Shown one piece after another: positions 46,235-54,570 of a stretch of 64,000 bases of DNA. The position numbers and the translations under genes were made by a program. Each line of letters begins with the position of its first letter. Position 1 is the stretch's first letter. A model generated the notes under the pieces. It was not told the DNA's origin. It worked only from the letters and a program-made list of their open reading frames with translations, and did no database searches. Source of the stretch: Allobosea robiniae (lineage in GTDB: Bacteria > Pseudomonadota > Alphaproteobacteria > Rhizobiales > Beijerinckiaceae). The stretch covers positions 744,001 to 808,000 of the forward strand of contig NZ_FNBZ01000001.1 in the NCBI RefSeq assembly GCF_900102525.1. Direction: 5' to 3'.

Positions 46235-46332
46235 CCGACATTCTCGGGCGGAGCGAAGCGCAGACCCGAGAATCTCTTGCAGGATCGGGGGCCTTTTGGC
46301 CAGAGATGCTCGGGTGAAGCCCGAGCATGACG
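46235..46332 (-). repeat. Intergenic paired-hairpin repeat, copy B
   Basis: 98 bp, opposite in orientation to copy A. Stem 2 ATTCTCGGG/CCCGAGAAT is at 46240-46273, stem 1 ATGCTCGGG/CCCGAGCAT at 46306-46328 with loop TGAAG; ends CCGACAT and ATGACG. The middle segment differs from copy A. It sits between the terminator of the YET-repeat gene and the stop of the small membrane gene. Confidence 0.85.
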
Positions 46333-46358
46333 CAAGGAACGCCTCGCGCCCTGCCCGC

Positions 46359-46625
46359 TCAGGCGAACTTGCCGCCGAGCAGGACGACGCAGACGCCGAC
46401 GACGAAGGCAAGGAAGCGGGCGGGCATGCCGACCAGCGTTCCGGGCGAACGGCCCGTTGCATAGCCGACGAGCAACTCGACGAAGCCCAGCCCGAGCAGC
46501 ACGATGGCGAAGGGCGGCAAGGCTCCGTCGGGTGCAACGAAGCCGGCCTTGACCCCATAGGCGACCACGGCGCCGAGGGCAGCGCCCAGCGCGACGAACA
46601 GCAGCTCGTTTCGCGACGGGCGCAT
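46359..46625 (-). CDS. Small three-span membrane protein downstream of infA
   Basis: 88-residue membrane protein with about three hydrophobic helices (residues 8-28, 37-55 and 68-86): LLFVALGAALGAVVAYGVK, AIVLLGLGFVELLVGYA and FLAFVVGVCVVLLGG. The ATG at 46625 lies 4 bp after the infA stop, so it is probably co-translated with infA. Longer in-frame starts reach into infA and are less likely. Function unknown. Confidence 0.6.
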   Translation of the reverse strand: MRPSRNELLFVALGAALGAVVAYGVKAGFVAPDGALPPFAIVLLGLGFVELLVGYATGRSPGTLVGMPARFLAFVVGVCVVLLGGKFA

Positions 46626-46629
46626 GGTG

Positions 46630-46899
46630 TCAGCGCCGGCGGAAGTTCTGGCGCGGCGGGCCGCCCGGAGCGGGACCAGCCGTCTTCTGACGGAAATTGA
46701 TGCGGCCGCGATCGAGGTCATAAGGCGACATCTCGACGATGACGCGGTCACCCGCGATGGTGCGGATGCGGTTCTTCTTCATCTTGCCGGCTGCATAGGC
46801 CAGGATGATGTGCTCGTTATCGAGCTTCACCCGATAGTTGCCGTCCGGAAGCACCTCGACCACGGTGCCGTCGAATTCAAGCAGTTCTTCTTTCGCCAT
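46630..46899 (-). CDS. infA: Translation initiation factor IF-1
   Basis: 89-residue IF-1. The S1/OB-fold core reads [20 protein letters not shown], then [20 protein letters not shown] and RGRINFRQK; an Ala/Gly/Pro/Arg-rich tail (about residues 73-89) extends the usual 72-residue protein. The start follows GAAGGACGACAG. It binds the A site of the 30S subunit. Here it sits between rhlE and a small membrane gene. The overall order cspA-rhlE-infA on one strand groups RNA-handling proteins. Confidence 0.95.
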   Translation of the reverse strand: MAKEELLEFDGTVVEVLPDGNYRVKLDNEHIILAYAAGKMKKNRIRTIAGDRVIVEMSPYDLDRGRINFRQKTAGPAPGGPPRQNFRRR

Positions 46900-46977
46900 C
46901 TGTCGTCCTTCGTGAGCCCTAGGGCGCGTGGGCGAGCCGTCGTCAAAGAGGCTCGCCCTGTTCTGGCCGATCGCGCG

Positions 46978-48495
46978 TCAGCGCGCGCGCCGCCGGGCGC
47001 CGTTGGTGCGTGGTTGCTGTGTTCTTTGCTGCAAGAACGCGACGCCGCCAAGCCCTTCTTTTGCCGAAACGCCGTCTTTTCGCTGTGCGGCCTGCTCAGG
47101 GCGCGGCGCACGCTCGGGATGACGCGGGCGTTCGTGACGCTCCTGGCGCGGACCGCCATTAGCAGGCTGGCTACGCTGGCCGCCCTCACCGGGCTTGCCG
47201 CCGCGCGGCTGCTGTCCTTGCGGACGAGCCTGCTGCTGGCCCTGCGGGCGGGCACCTTGCTGGCCCTGCGGGCGGCCTGGACCGCCACGTCCGCCGCCGT
47301 TCTGCTGCTGGCCGCGCCCGCCACCGCGCTGGTTCTGCGGCGGCTTCTTCGGCGTACGGCCGTCCCAGTAGGGAACCTCGCCGATCGGGGTGATCGCGAC
47401 CTTGGTCAGCTTCTCAATCGCGGCGAGATCGCCGCGCTCTTCCGGGGTGCAGAAGGCGATGGCGATGCCCGCCGCACCGGCACGCGCGGTGCGGCCGATC
47501 CGGTGGACATAGGTCTCCGACACGTTCGGCAGGTCGAAATTCACGACATGGCTGATGCCGTCGACATCGATGCCGCGGGCGGCGATGTCGGTGGCGACCA
47601 GGATGCGCAAGCTACCGTCGCGGAAGGCGCCGAGCGCCCGCTCGCGCTGGCTCTGGCTCTTGTTGCCGTGGATCGCGGCCGCCTCGATACCGGACGCACC
47701 GAGCTGGCGCACGACCTTGTCGGCACCGTGTTTGGTGCGGGTGAAGACGATGGCGCGCTCGAGTTCGGGCACGTTCAGCGTCTTCGCCAGCAGTGCCGGC
47801 TTGTCGTGGGCTTCCGTGAAGATGACGCGCTGGTCGATCTTCTCGGCGGTGGTCGCGACCGGCGCCACCGCGACCTCGACCGGGTCGGTGAGATAGGCGG
47901 AGGCGATCTCGCGGATCGGCTTCGGCATGGTCGCCGAGAAGAGCAGCGTGTGGCGCTCCTTCGGAATCAGGGTCGCGATACGGCGCAGCGCGTGGATGAA
48001 GCCGAGATCGAGCATCTGGTCGGCCTCGTCGAGGACGAGGAACTCGATCTCGCGCAGCGAGACGGCACGCTGGTCGACAAGGTCGAGCAGGCGGCCGGGC
48101 GTGGCGACGAGGATATCGACCTTGTCGCCGAGCGCACGGATCTGCTTGCCGACGGGCACGCCGCCGAAGATCACCGTCGAGCGCAGCGTGGTGAACTGGC
48201 CGTAGGTGCGGATGCTCGCCTCGATCTGGGCGGCGAGTTCACGCGTCGGCGACAGGATGAGCGCCCGCACGGCGCGGGCCGGCATCTGGCGCGGCTTGCC
48301 GAGCAGCCGATGCAGCATCGGCAGCGAGAAGGCAGCGGTCTTGCCGGTGCCGGTCTGGGCGGCGCCGAGCAGGTCGCGGCCCTGGAGAATGGGGGGGATG
48401 GCCTGCGCCTGGATGGGCGTGGGCGTCTCATAACCTTCGGCTGCGAGCGCCTTGAGAAGGGGCTCGGCAAGGCCGAGATCGGTAAACTTGGTCAA
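46978..48495 (-). CDS. rhlE: DEAD-box RNA helicase, RhlE-like
   Basis: 505-residue ATP-dependent RNA helicase. Motifs in order: Q motif with GYETPTPIQAQAIP, I AQTGTGKTAAF, Ia PTRELAAQI, II VLDEADQMLD, III SATMP, IV FTRTKHGADK, V ATDIAARGIDV, VI HRIGRTARAG. The C-terminal 130 residues are low-complexity, with repeats of RPQGQQ(A) and GGGRG, like RhlE-type tails that bind RNA. A TTG at 48495 (MTKFTDLGLAEPLL) is the likely start; an ATG at 48534 would add 13 residues. It lies upstream of infA by 79 bp. Confidence 0.92.
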   Translation of the reverse strand: MTKFTDLGLAEPLLKALAAEGYETPTPIQAQAIPPILQGRDLLGAAQTGTGKTAAFSLPMLHRLLGKPRQMPARAVRALILSPTRELAAQIEASIRTYGQFTTLRSTVIFGGVPVGKQIRALGDKVDILVATPGRLLDLVDQRAVSLREIEFLVLDEADQMLDLGFIHALRRIATLIPKERHTLLFSATMPKPIREIASAYLTDPVEVAVAPVATTAEKIDQRVIFTEAHDKPALLAKTLNVPELERAIVFTRTKHGADKVVRQLGASGIEAAAIHGNKSQSQRERALGAFRDGSLRILVATDIAARGIDVDGISHVVNFDLPNVSETYVHRIGRTARAGAAGIAIAFCTPEERGDLAAIEKLTKVAITPIGEVPYWDGRTPKKPPQNQRGGGRGQQQNGGGRGGPGRPQGQQGARPQGQQQARPQGQQPRGGKPGEGGQRSQPANGGPRQERHERPRHPERAPRPEQAAQRKDGVSAKEGLGGVAFLQQRTQQPRTNGARRRAR

Positions 48496-48676
48496 GAAAG
48501 GGCTTTCTGGGCGCCGTGATCGCGGGGGGCGCATGTGGAATCGGCTGCGCCGCAGGCCCGCATCCGGCCTGAATTCAAAGATAGTCGGACCTGCCGGCGA
48601 ACCGCTAGCCACAGCGCCGGCAGGCTTGTCGTGGACCGGGATGGCTCAAGGCCCGCCCGGTCGATCAGGTATTGGC

Positions 48677-48886
48677 TCAGGCGACGACGAGGTTGCCGGC
48701 CGAGGTCTTGCCGGTCTTGCGATCGGCAACGAGTTCGAAGGAGACGACCTGGCCGTCATGCAGCTCGCGCAGGCCGGCGCGCTCGACGGCGGAGATGTGG
48801 ACGAACACGTCCTGGCCGCCGTTCTCAGGGGTGATGAAGCCGTAGCCCTTGGTGGCGTTGAACCACTTCACGGTGCCTTTTTCCAT
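48677..48886 (-). CDS. Cold-shock protein, CspA family
   Basis: 69-residue nucleic-acid-binding OB-fold protein. RNP1 (KGYGFI) and RNP2 (DVFVHI) are intact: [20 protein letters not shown] then [16 protein letters not shown]. The ATG at 48886 has AAGGA nine bases before it. The leader may be long, as for many cold-shock genes: about 270 bp separates it from the divergent GFA gene. It precedes rhlE on the same strand, with 181 bp between them. Confidence 0.95.
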   Translation of the reverse strand: MEKGTVKWFNATKGYGFITPENGGQDVFVHISAVERAGLRELHDGQVVSFELVADRKTGKTSAGNLVVA

Positions 48887-49158
48887 GGCGTAGAATCCTT
48901 ACGTTTCAGATCCGCGTATCGTTGCGACCCAGAGCTCGACGCGCGGACGCCTTGCAATGGTCTTGTAGCGATGTGTGGTGGATCTGAATCGTGCCCGCCG
49001 ACCGGATTGCCCGCGCGGAGGATTGGCCAGAACCCGGCCGCATCTCGTCATACATCGGCATGGGTAGCACGAAATGCAAGAACCGTCCAGCAAGGGGGCC
49101 ATCGCCGCTTGGAACCGAGCCGGCAGGCAGATGGTTGGCAGGAAAAGGAGGCCACATC

Positions 49159-49653
49159 ATGCCGATCACGCTCAAGGGCTCCTGCCGCTGCGGAGCCGTG
49201 CATTTCTCGGTCGAAAGCCATGCCCCGGTCCCCTACCAGCTCTGCTACTGCTCGATCTGCCGCAAGACGGCGGGCGGCGGCGGCTTCGCGATCAACCTCT
49301 CGGCCGACGCCGCGACGCTGAAGGTCGAAGGCGAGGACAAGATCGGCAGCTTCAGCGCGGAGATCGAGAGCGATGACGGGGCTTGCGAGCGCTCGCAGGC
49401 GGAGCGCCGCTTCTGCACCAGCTGCGGCACCGCTCTCTGGCTGTTCGACCCGCGCTGGCCGGAGCTGCTCCACCCCTTCGCTTCCGCAATCGACAGCCAT
49501 CTGCCGCGCGCACCCGAAAAGACCCACCTGATGCTGCGCTTCAAGGCCGGCTGGGTCGAGCCGGCGATCGGGCCGAACGACCAGAGCTTCGACGAGTATC
49601 CCGAGGAATCGATCGAGGACTGGCACCGCAAACGCGGCCTGTGGGTCGATTGA
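49159..49653 (+). CDS. GFA/CENP-V family zinc protein
   Basis: 164-residue protein with the GFA zinc-cysteine pattern: GSCRCGAVHF (C9, C11), CYCSICRKT and FCTSCGTAL. These cysteines coordinate two zinc ions in the family. Members bind glutathione adducts or have unknown roles; catalytic activity is not established for this subgroup. ATG at 49159 follows AAAGGAGG; the upstream reading frame to 48991 lacks a ribosome site and is not conserved-looking. Divergent from the cold-shock gene. Confidence 0.9.
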   Translation: MPITLKGSCRCGAVHFSVESHAPVPYQLCYCSICRKTAGGGGFAINLSADAATLKVEGEDKIGSFSAEIESDDGACERSQAERRFCTSCGTALWLFDPRWPELLHPFASAIDSHLPRAPEKTHLMLRFKAGWVEPAIGPNDQSFDEYPEESIEDWHRKRGLWVD

Positions 49654-49689
49654 TCCCGCGGCCCGCGGAGGTAGCTTGCTACGAACAGA

Positions 49690-50391
49690 TTAGCGAACGA
49701 GCTGTTCGATGAGACTGCGCAGCGGGCAGAGATCCGGGATCGCGCGGTAGCGGCCATGTCCCACGGGCTCCGCGGCATGTTCCAACACCCAGGTCAGTTC
49801 ATGCGGCACATGCACCGCCCATGACCCGGCCTCCAGCGCCGGCAGGATATCGGACTTCAGCGAATTGCCGACCATCATCGCCTGCCCCGCCCCATCGCCA
49901 TGGCGAGCGAAGATGCGATCGTAGGTATCCGGCTTCTTGTCGCTGACGATCTCGACCGCGTGGAAGAAATCGCCGAGGCCGGACTGGGCGAGCTTGCGCT
50001 CCTGGTCGAAGAGGTCGCCCTTGGTGATCAGGACCAACCGGTAATCGCCGGAGAGCGCCGCCAGCGTCTCATGGACATGCGGCAAGGTCTCGACCGGATG
50101 GGCCGCCATCTCGCGGCCGGCGGCGAGGATCTCGCCGATGACGGCAGCGGAAACCTGCCCCCGCGTGACCTCGATCGCCGTTTCGACCATCGAGAGCACG
50201 AAGCCCTTGATGCCGAAACCGTAGAACCCGAGATTGCGCTTCTCGGCTTCCAGAAGGCGCCCGGAAATCTCGGCCGCCTCACCGTGCTCGCCGAGCAGCG
50301 CGACGAAGCGATCCTCCGTCATCCGGAAGAACTGCTCGTTCTGCCAGAGCGTGTCGTCGGCGTCGAAGCCGATGGTGGTCAGGCGCGACAT
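49690..50391 (-). CDS. HAD-family hydrolase
   Basis: 233-residue haloacid dehalogenase-like phosphatase. Motif I is FDADDTLW with nucleophile D10 and general acid D12; motif II lies in VLITKGD, and motif III/IV includes SDKKPDTYDRIF and VGNSLKSDILPALEAG. The cap domain between about residues 16-90 is helical. The start at 50391 has GAGGGGAC upstream. It is 13 bp after the stop of the CuA-like gene and may share its transcript with ppdK. Substrate unknown. Confidence 0.88.
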   Translation of the reverse strand: MSRLTTIGFDADDTLWQNEQFFRMTEDRFVALLGEHGEAAEISGRLLEAEKRNLGFYGFGIKGFVLSMVETAIEVTRGQVSAAVIGEILAAGREMAAHPVETLPHVHETLAALSGDYRLVLITKGDLFDQERKLAQSGLGDFFHAVEIVSDKKPDTYDRIFARHGDGAGQAMMVGNSLKSDILPALEAGSWAVHVPHELTWVLEHAAEPVGHGRYRAIPDLCPLRSLIEQLVR

Positions 50392-50404
50392 CGCTCGCGT
50401 CCCC

Positions 50405-50959
50405 TCAGCCGGAGGCAAAGCAGGACGGAGGGAGTGTTTGCCCCTCCCATTCGGCATAGGCATCGGGCGGCAGCACCCGAACCGCCACCGGCTTCTCATC
50501 GCCCGCGGGTGCCGCGGCCTGGTCGCCGACCTCACCCGGCGGCAGCTTGATGATCTTGTCCTCGATCCGGCCGGGGATCCCGGTCAGGTCCAGATTGAAC
50601 TGCGGCAGCCGCCACGGACGGATGATATCGCTCGCCGTCACCGAGAGACGCACGGCCGTGTCGGCCGGAAGCACCAGCGCTCCGCTGACGACACACTCAT
50701 CGTCGGAGCCCACTCCGCCCGGCTGAAGATAGTCATAGCGCCAGCCTTCCGGAGTACCGGTCGCCAGAATGCGGCGCGCCGGTTCCGGCTCCGGCCTGCC
50801 GCCCTGGACAAGCAGCTCCAACGCTTCGCGGCAAGACTTCTGCATCGCGGCAGGCTGCCCGCTGCAGAGATCCGGCGCCTGCGCCAGAGACGGGACAGCA
50901 AAGCCACAGCTCAAAGCGAGCAGCAGCCCGCCGAAGCCGATGAGCCGCCCGCCCGCCAC
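50405..50959 (-). CDS. Secreted protein resembling cytochrome oxidase subunit II, copper ligands absent
   Basis: 184-residue exported protein with signal peptide cleaved after LAQA (residues 25-28). Residues about 73-172 align in order with the cupredoxin domain of cytochrome c oxidase subunit II: GWRYDY, then VLPADTAVRLSVTASDIIRP, WRLPQFNLDLTGIPGRIED, and after a gap VAVRVLPPDAYAEWEG. The first CuA histidine position holds R114 (IIRPW for VLHSW), and the whole CSELCGxxHxxM loop carrying the other ligands is replaced by GEVGDQAAAPAGDEKP. Four cysteines (C32, C43, C89, C180) remain, perhaps as disulfides. No membrane helix is left after signal cleavage. Start at 50959 is 3 nt after the ppdK stop. 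Alignment is by eye, so homology is inferred. Confidence 0.6.
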   Translation of the reverse strand: MAGGRLIGFGGLLLALSCGFAVPSLAQAPDLCSGQPAAMQKSCREALELLVQGGRPEPEPARRILATGTPEGWRYDYLQPGGVGSDDECVVSGALVLPADTAVRLSVTASDIIRPWRLPQFNLDLTGIPGRIEDKIIKLPPGEVGDQAAAPAGDEKPVAVRVLPPDAYAEWEGQTLPPSCFASG

Positions 50960-50962
50960 GGC

Positions 50963-53647
50963 TCAGCCGTCCTTCGGCTTGATCGCGCCCAGCGCCGCCT
51001 GCGCAGCGGCAAGGCGGGCGATCGGCACGCGGAAGGGCGAGCAGGAGACGTAATCGAGCCCGACGCTCTCGCAGAAGCCGATCGAGGCCGGATCGCCGCC
51101 ATGCTCGCCGCAGATGCCGAGCTTGATGCCCGAACGGGTCTTGCGGCCGCGCTCGGCGGCGAGCTTCACCAGTTCGCCGACGCCGTCCTGATCGATGGTG
51201 ACGAAGGGATCGGCGTCGAGCAGGCCCTTGGCGGTGTAGGAACCGAGGAAGGAGGAGGCGTCGTCGCGGCTGATGCCGAGCGTCGTCTGGGTCAGGTCGT
51301 TGGTGCCGAAAGAGAAGAACTCGGCGCTCTCGGCGATCTCGGCGGCGCGTAGCGCCGCGCGCGGCAGTTCGATCATCGTGCCGACCTGATAGTCGATCTT
51401 CGTACCGCTCTCCTCGATCACCGCTTTGGCCATGGCGTCGATACGAGCCTTGACCAGGTCGAGCTCGGGCTTGCCCATGACGAGCGGCACCATCACCTCG
51501 GGGATCACCGGCTTGCCGGTCTCCTTGGCGGCGATGACCGCCGCCTCGAAGATGGCACGGGCCTGCATCTCGGCGATCTCGGGGAAGGCCACCGCCAAGC
51601 GGCAGCCGCGGAAGCCGAGCATCGGGTTGAACTCGTGCAGTTCGGCGGCGCGGTGCTTCAGCGCCTCGGGCGTGACGCCAAGCGCGGCTGCGACCTCGCC
51701 GATCTCCTTCTCGCCATGCGGCAGGAATTCGTGCAGCGGCGGATCGAGCAGGCGGATCGTCACCGGCAGGCCGCTCATGATGCTGAAGAGCTGGACGAAG
51801 TCCTGGCGCTGCACCGGCAGGAGCTTGGCGAGCGCAGCCCGCCTGCCCTTGTCGTCCTGCGCGAGGATCATCTCGCGCACCGCCTGGATGCGATCCCCTT
51901 CGAAGAACATGTGCTCGGTCCGGCAAAGACCGATGCCCTCGGCGCCGAATTCACGCGCAGTCCTGGCGTCCTCCGGCGTCTCGGCATTGGCGCGGACCTT
52001 GAGGCGGCGGACCTTGTCGGCCCAGCCCATCAGCGTCGCGAACTCGCCGGAGAGCTCCGGCTTCTGCATCTTGATCTCGCCGAGCAGGACCTGGCCGGTG
52101 CCGCCGTCGATGGTGACGAAATCGCCGGCCTTCAGCGTGTTCGGGCCGACCGAGAGCGTGCCCTTGGCATAGTCGATGCGGAGCTGGCCGGCGCCGGAAA
52201 CGCAGGGCTTGCCCATGCCGCGCGCGACGACCGCCGCATGCGAGGTCATGCCGCCCCGCGAGGTCAGGATGCCCTCGGCGGCATGCATGCCGTGGATGTC
52301 CTCAGGGCTCGTCTCGACGCGGACGAGGATGACCTTGCGGCCCGCCTTCTTCGCCGCCTCGGCATCGTCGGAATTGAACACGATCTCGCCGGCGGCGGCG
52401 CCGGGCGAGGCCGGCAGGCCGGTGGTCAGCACGCGGCGCTCGGCCTTGGGGTCGATGGTCGGGTGCAGGAGCTGGTCGAGCGCGCCGGGCTCGACGCGGC
52501 CGACGGCCTCTTCCTGCGTGATCAGGCCCTCGGTCGCGAGCTCGACCGCGATGCGCAAAGCCGCCTTGGCGGTGCGCTTGCCGGACCGGGTCTGCAGCAT
52601 CCAGAGCTTGCCCTCCTGGATGGTGAACTCCATGTCCTGCATGTCGCGATAGTGCTTCTCGAGGATGCCGTAGATTCGGCAAAGCTCGGCATAGGCCTGC
52701 GGCATCTCCGCTTCCATCGAGGGCTTGTCGGAGCCGGCCTCCTTCTTGGCGGCCTCGGTGATGTCCTGCGGCGTGCGGATGCCGGCGACGACGTCCTCGC
52801 CCTGGGCGTTGATCAGGAACTCGCCATAGAGCGCATTCTCGCCGGTCGAGGGATTGCGGGTGAAGGCGACGCCGGTCGCGGAGGTGTCGCCCATGTTGCC
52901 GAACACCATCGACTGGACGTTGACCGCCGTGCCCCAGCTCGCCGGGATGCTGTTCAACTCGCGATACTTGATGGCGCGGGCGTTCATCCAGGAGGAGAAG
53001 ACGGCGCCCACCGCACCCCAGAGCTGCTTCTCGGGGTCCTGCGGGAAGTCGGAGCCGAGCTCCTTCCTGACGATCTCCTTGTATTTCCCGACCAGCAGCT
53101 TCCAGTCGGCGGCCGAGAGATCGGTGTCGAGATGCAGGCCCTTGCGCTCCTTGTAGTCCTCCAGCGCCTCCTCGAAGAGGCCGTGATCGATATCGAGCAC
53201 GACGTTGGAATACATCGTGATGAAGCGGCGATAGCTGTCCCAGGCGAAGCGCTCGTCGCCCGAGGCCTTCGCGACAGCCTCGACCGTCTCGTCGTTGAGG
53301 CCGAGATTGAGGACGGTGTCCATCATGCCCGGCATCGAGGCGCGCGCGCCCGAGCGGACCGAGACGAGGAGCGGGTTGGCGGCGTCGCCGAAGGTCTTGC
53401 CCGTAAGCTTGCCCATGCCGGCGAGCGCAGTCCTGACCTGCCCGTCGAGCTCGGCCGGGAAGCTCTTGCCGTTGTCGTAATAGGCGGTGCAGACCTCGGT
53501 GGTGATGGTGAAGCCGGGCGGAACGGGCAGGCCCAGATTGCTCATCTCGGCGAGGTTCGCGCCCTTGCCGCCGAGCAGGTTCTTCATGCCTGCCTCACCC
53601 TCGGCCTTGCCGTCGCCGAAGGTATAGACCCACTTCCCACCTGCCAT
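50963..53647 (-). CDS. ppdK: Pyruvate, phosphate dikinase PpdK
   Basis: 894-residue enzyme converting ATP, phosphate and pyruvate to AMP, pyrophosphate and PEP in either direction. The N-terminal ATP-grasp part has MKNLLGGKGANLAEMSNLGL and DTSATGVAFTRNPSTGE; the phosphohistidine is H470 in GGMTSHAAVVARGMGKPCV; the PEP/pyruvate-binding C-terminal barrel has EHMFFEGDRI, GTNDLTQTTLG and CGEHGGDP with the catalytic cysteine. Start at 53647 (MAGGKWVYTFGDGKAEG) follows AGAGGCTATGTG. The secreted CuA-like gene follows by 3 bp. Confidence 0.96.
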   Translation of the reverse strand: MAGGKWVYTFGDGKAEGEAGMKNLLGGKGANLAEMSNLGLPVPPGFTITTEVCTAYYDNGKSFPAELDGQVRTALAGMGKLTGKTFGDAANPLLVSVRSGARASMPGMMDTVLNLGLNDETVEAVAKASGDERFAWDSYRRFITMYSNVVLDIDHGLFEEALEDYKERKGLHLDTDLSAADWKLLVGKYKEIVRKELGSDFPQDPEKQLWGAVGAVFSSWMNARAIKYRELNSIPASWGTAVNVQSMVFGNMGDTSATGVAFTRNPSTGENALYGEFLINAQGEDVVAGIRTPQDITEAAKKEAGSDKPSMEAEMPQAYAELCRIYGILEKHYRDMQDMEFTIQEGKLWMLQTRSGKRTAKAALRIAVELATEGLITQEEAVGRVEPGALDQLLHPTIDPKAERRVLTTGLPASPGAAAGEIVFNSDDAEAAKKAGRKVILVRVETSPEDIHGMHAAEGILTSRGGMTSHAAVVARGMGKPCVSGAGQLRIDYAKGTLSVGPNTLKAGDFVTIDGGTGQVLLGEIKMQKPELSGEFATLMGWADKVRRLKVRANAETPEDARTAREFGAEGIGLCRTEHMFFEGDRIQAVREMILAQDDKGRRAALAKLLPVQRQDFVQLFSIMSGLPVTIRLLDPPLHEFLPHGEKEIGEVAAALGVTPEALKHRAAELHEFNPMLGFRGCRLAVAFPEIAEMQARAIFEAAVIAAKETGKPVIPEVMVPLVMGKPELDLVKARIDAMAKAVIEESGTKIDYQVGTMIELPRAALRAAEIAESAEFFSFGTNDLTQTTLGISRDDASSFLGSYTAKGLLDADPFVTIDQDGVGELVKLAAERGRKTRSGIKLGICGEHGGDPASIGFCESVGLDYVSCSPFRVPIARLAAAQAALGAIKPKDG

Positions 53648-53834
53648 CACATAGCCTCTTCTGTTCAACCGGACAGGGCAAACGCCGCGCCGGCTTGAAA
53701 GTTTCGTGTGCGTGCCGTCGATGGCCATTGGTCACCGGCAGCGGGGATGAGGCGCTCATGCCCAAACCGACATGAACGATCAATGAGCGTGTGCAGCATC
53801 GACTGATGCAGCGCAATAGCACGGCCGGGTTGCG

Positions 53835-54329
53835 TCAGGCTCCCTTCCCGCGCGCAGCCCGCGGCCAGCGCAGCGGCCAATTGACGATGCGCTCGGCGAC
53901 CTCCTCCTCAGGCACCTCGTCCTCATTGGCGAAGACACGGCCGCGCACGGAGACACCGGCCGCGACCACCGTCTCGGGGTCGCCGGAGACCAGCGGATGC
54001 CACCAGGGCAGGTCCTTGCCCTCGGCGACGAGGCGATAGGCGCAGGTCGGCGGCAGCCAGGGCAGCGTGCGCACATCCTCGGGCGTCAGCGTCACGCAAT
54101 CCGGCACTTTCACCGAGCGGTTCGGATAATCGCGGCAGCGGCAGGTGCCCGCCTCGAACAGGCGGCAGCCGACATCGGTCGCGAAGATGCGCCCGGTATC
54201 CTCGTCCTCGAGCTTGACGAGGCAGCAGCGACCGCAGCCGTCGCAGAGCGATTCCCATTGCTCCGTCGACATCGCCTCCAGCGGCGTCGTCAGCCAGAAC
54301 GGCTGCTGTTTCGGCGGGGTTTGCGTCAT
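53835..54329 (-). CDS. UPF0260/YcgN-family cysteine-cluster protein
   Basis: 164-residue UPF0260 protein. It carries the zinc/iron-like cluster [36 protein letters not shown] and CVTLTPEDV, with spacing typical of the YkgJ/YcgN CxxCxxCC families. Function is unknown; a metal-binding role is expected. The gene is 187 bp upstream of ppdK on the same strand. No strong ribosome site is seen before the ATG at 54329. Confidence 0.9.
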   Translation of the reverse strand: MTQTPPKQQPFWLTTPLEAMSTEQWESLCDGCGRCCLVKLEDEDTGRIFATDVGCRLFEAGTCRCRDYPNRSVKVPDCVTLTPEDVRTLPWLPPTCAYRLVAEGKDLPWWHPLVSGDPETVVAAGVSVRGRVFANEDEVPEEEVAERIVNWPLRWPRAARGKGA

Positions 54330-54444
54330 GGCAGGCTTATGCGCCCGCAGGCGACAAGATGGAAGGCCGTTGCCTGCCGCCCGTTCATGTCTCGGGCCGG
54401 CACAGCCTTTATGGCGGACGTCCTGCCTTCTCCATGAAATTTAC

Positions 54445-54519
54445 CGTCTCGCCTCTTATCCGGCAGCGAGACGTCCTTATGTGTCCATTCCCCGGCGCTC
54501 TTCTGTTGCCAAGATGGCA
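54445..54519. promoter_or_regulatory. Two inverted repeats in the PBP1A leader
   Basis: CGTCTCGC (54445-54452) pairs with GCGAGACG (54466-54473). Further on, TTGCCA-AGA-TGGCAA (54505-54519) is a perfect 6-3-6 inverted repeat, 51 bp before the PBP1A start. The second has the form of a repressor site; the first may be a terminator or leader hairpin. Seen directly; role inferred. Confidence 0.4.
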
Positions 54520-54570
54520 AGCACGCGGCAGGACTAAGCCGGGGGCCATTCAGGAAGCCTGGATAAGGCC

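Noticed and set aside
48991..49158. Upstream extension of the GFA gene
   Set aside because: No ribosome site for the longer start; AAGGAGG before the ATG at 49159 and the family N terminus support the short form.
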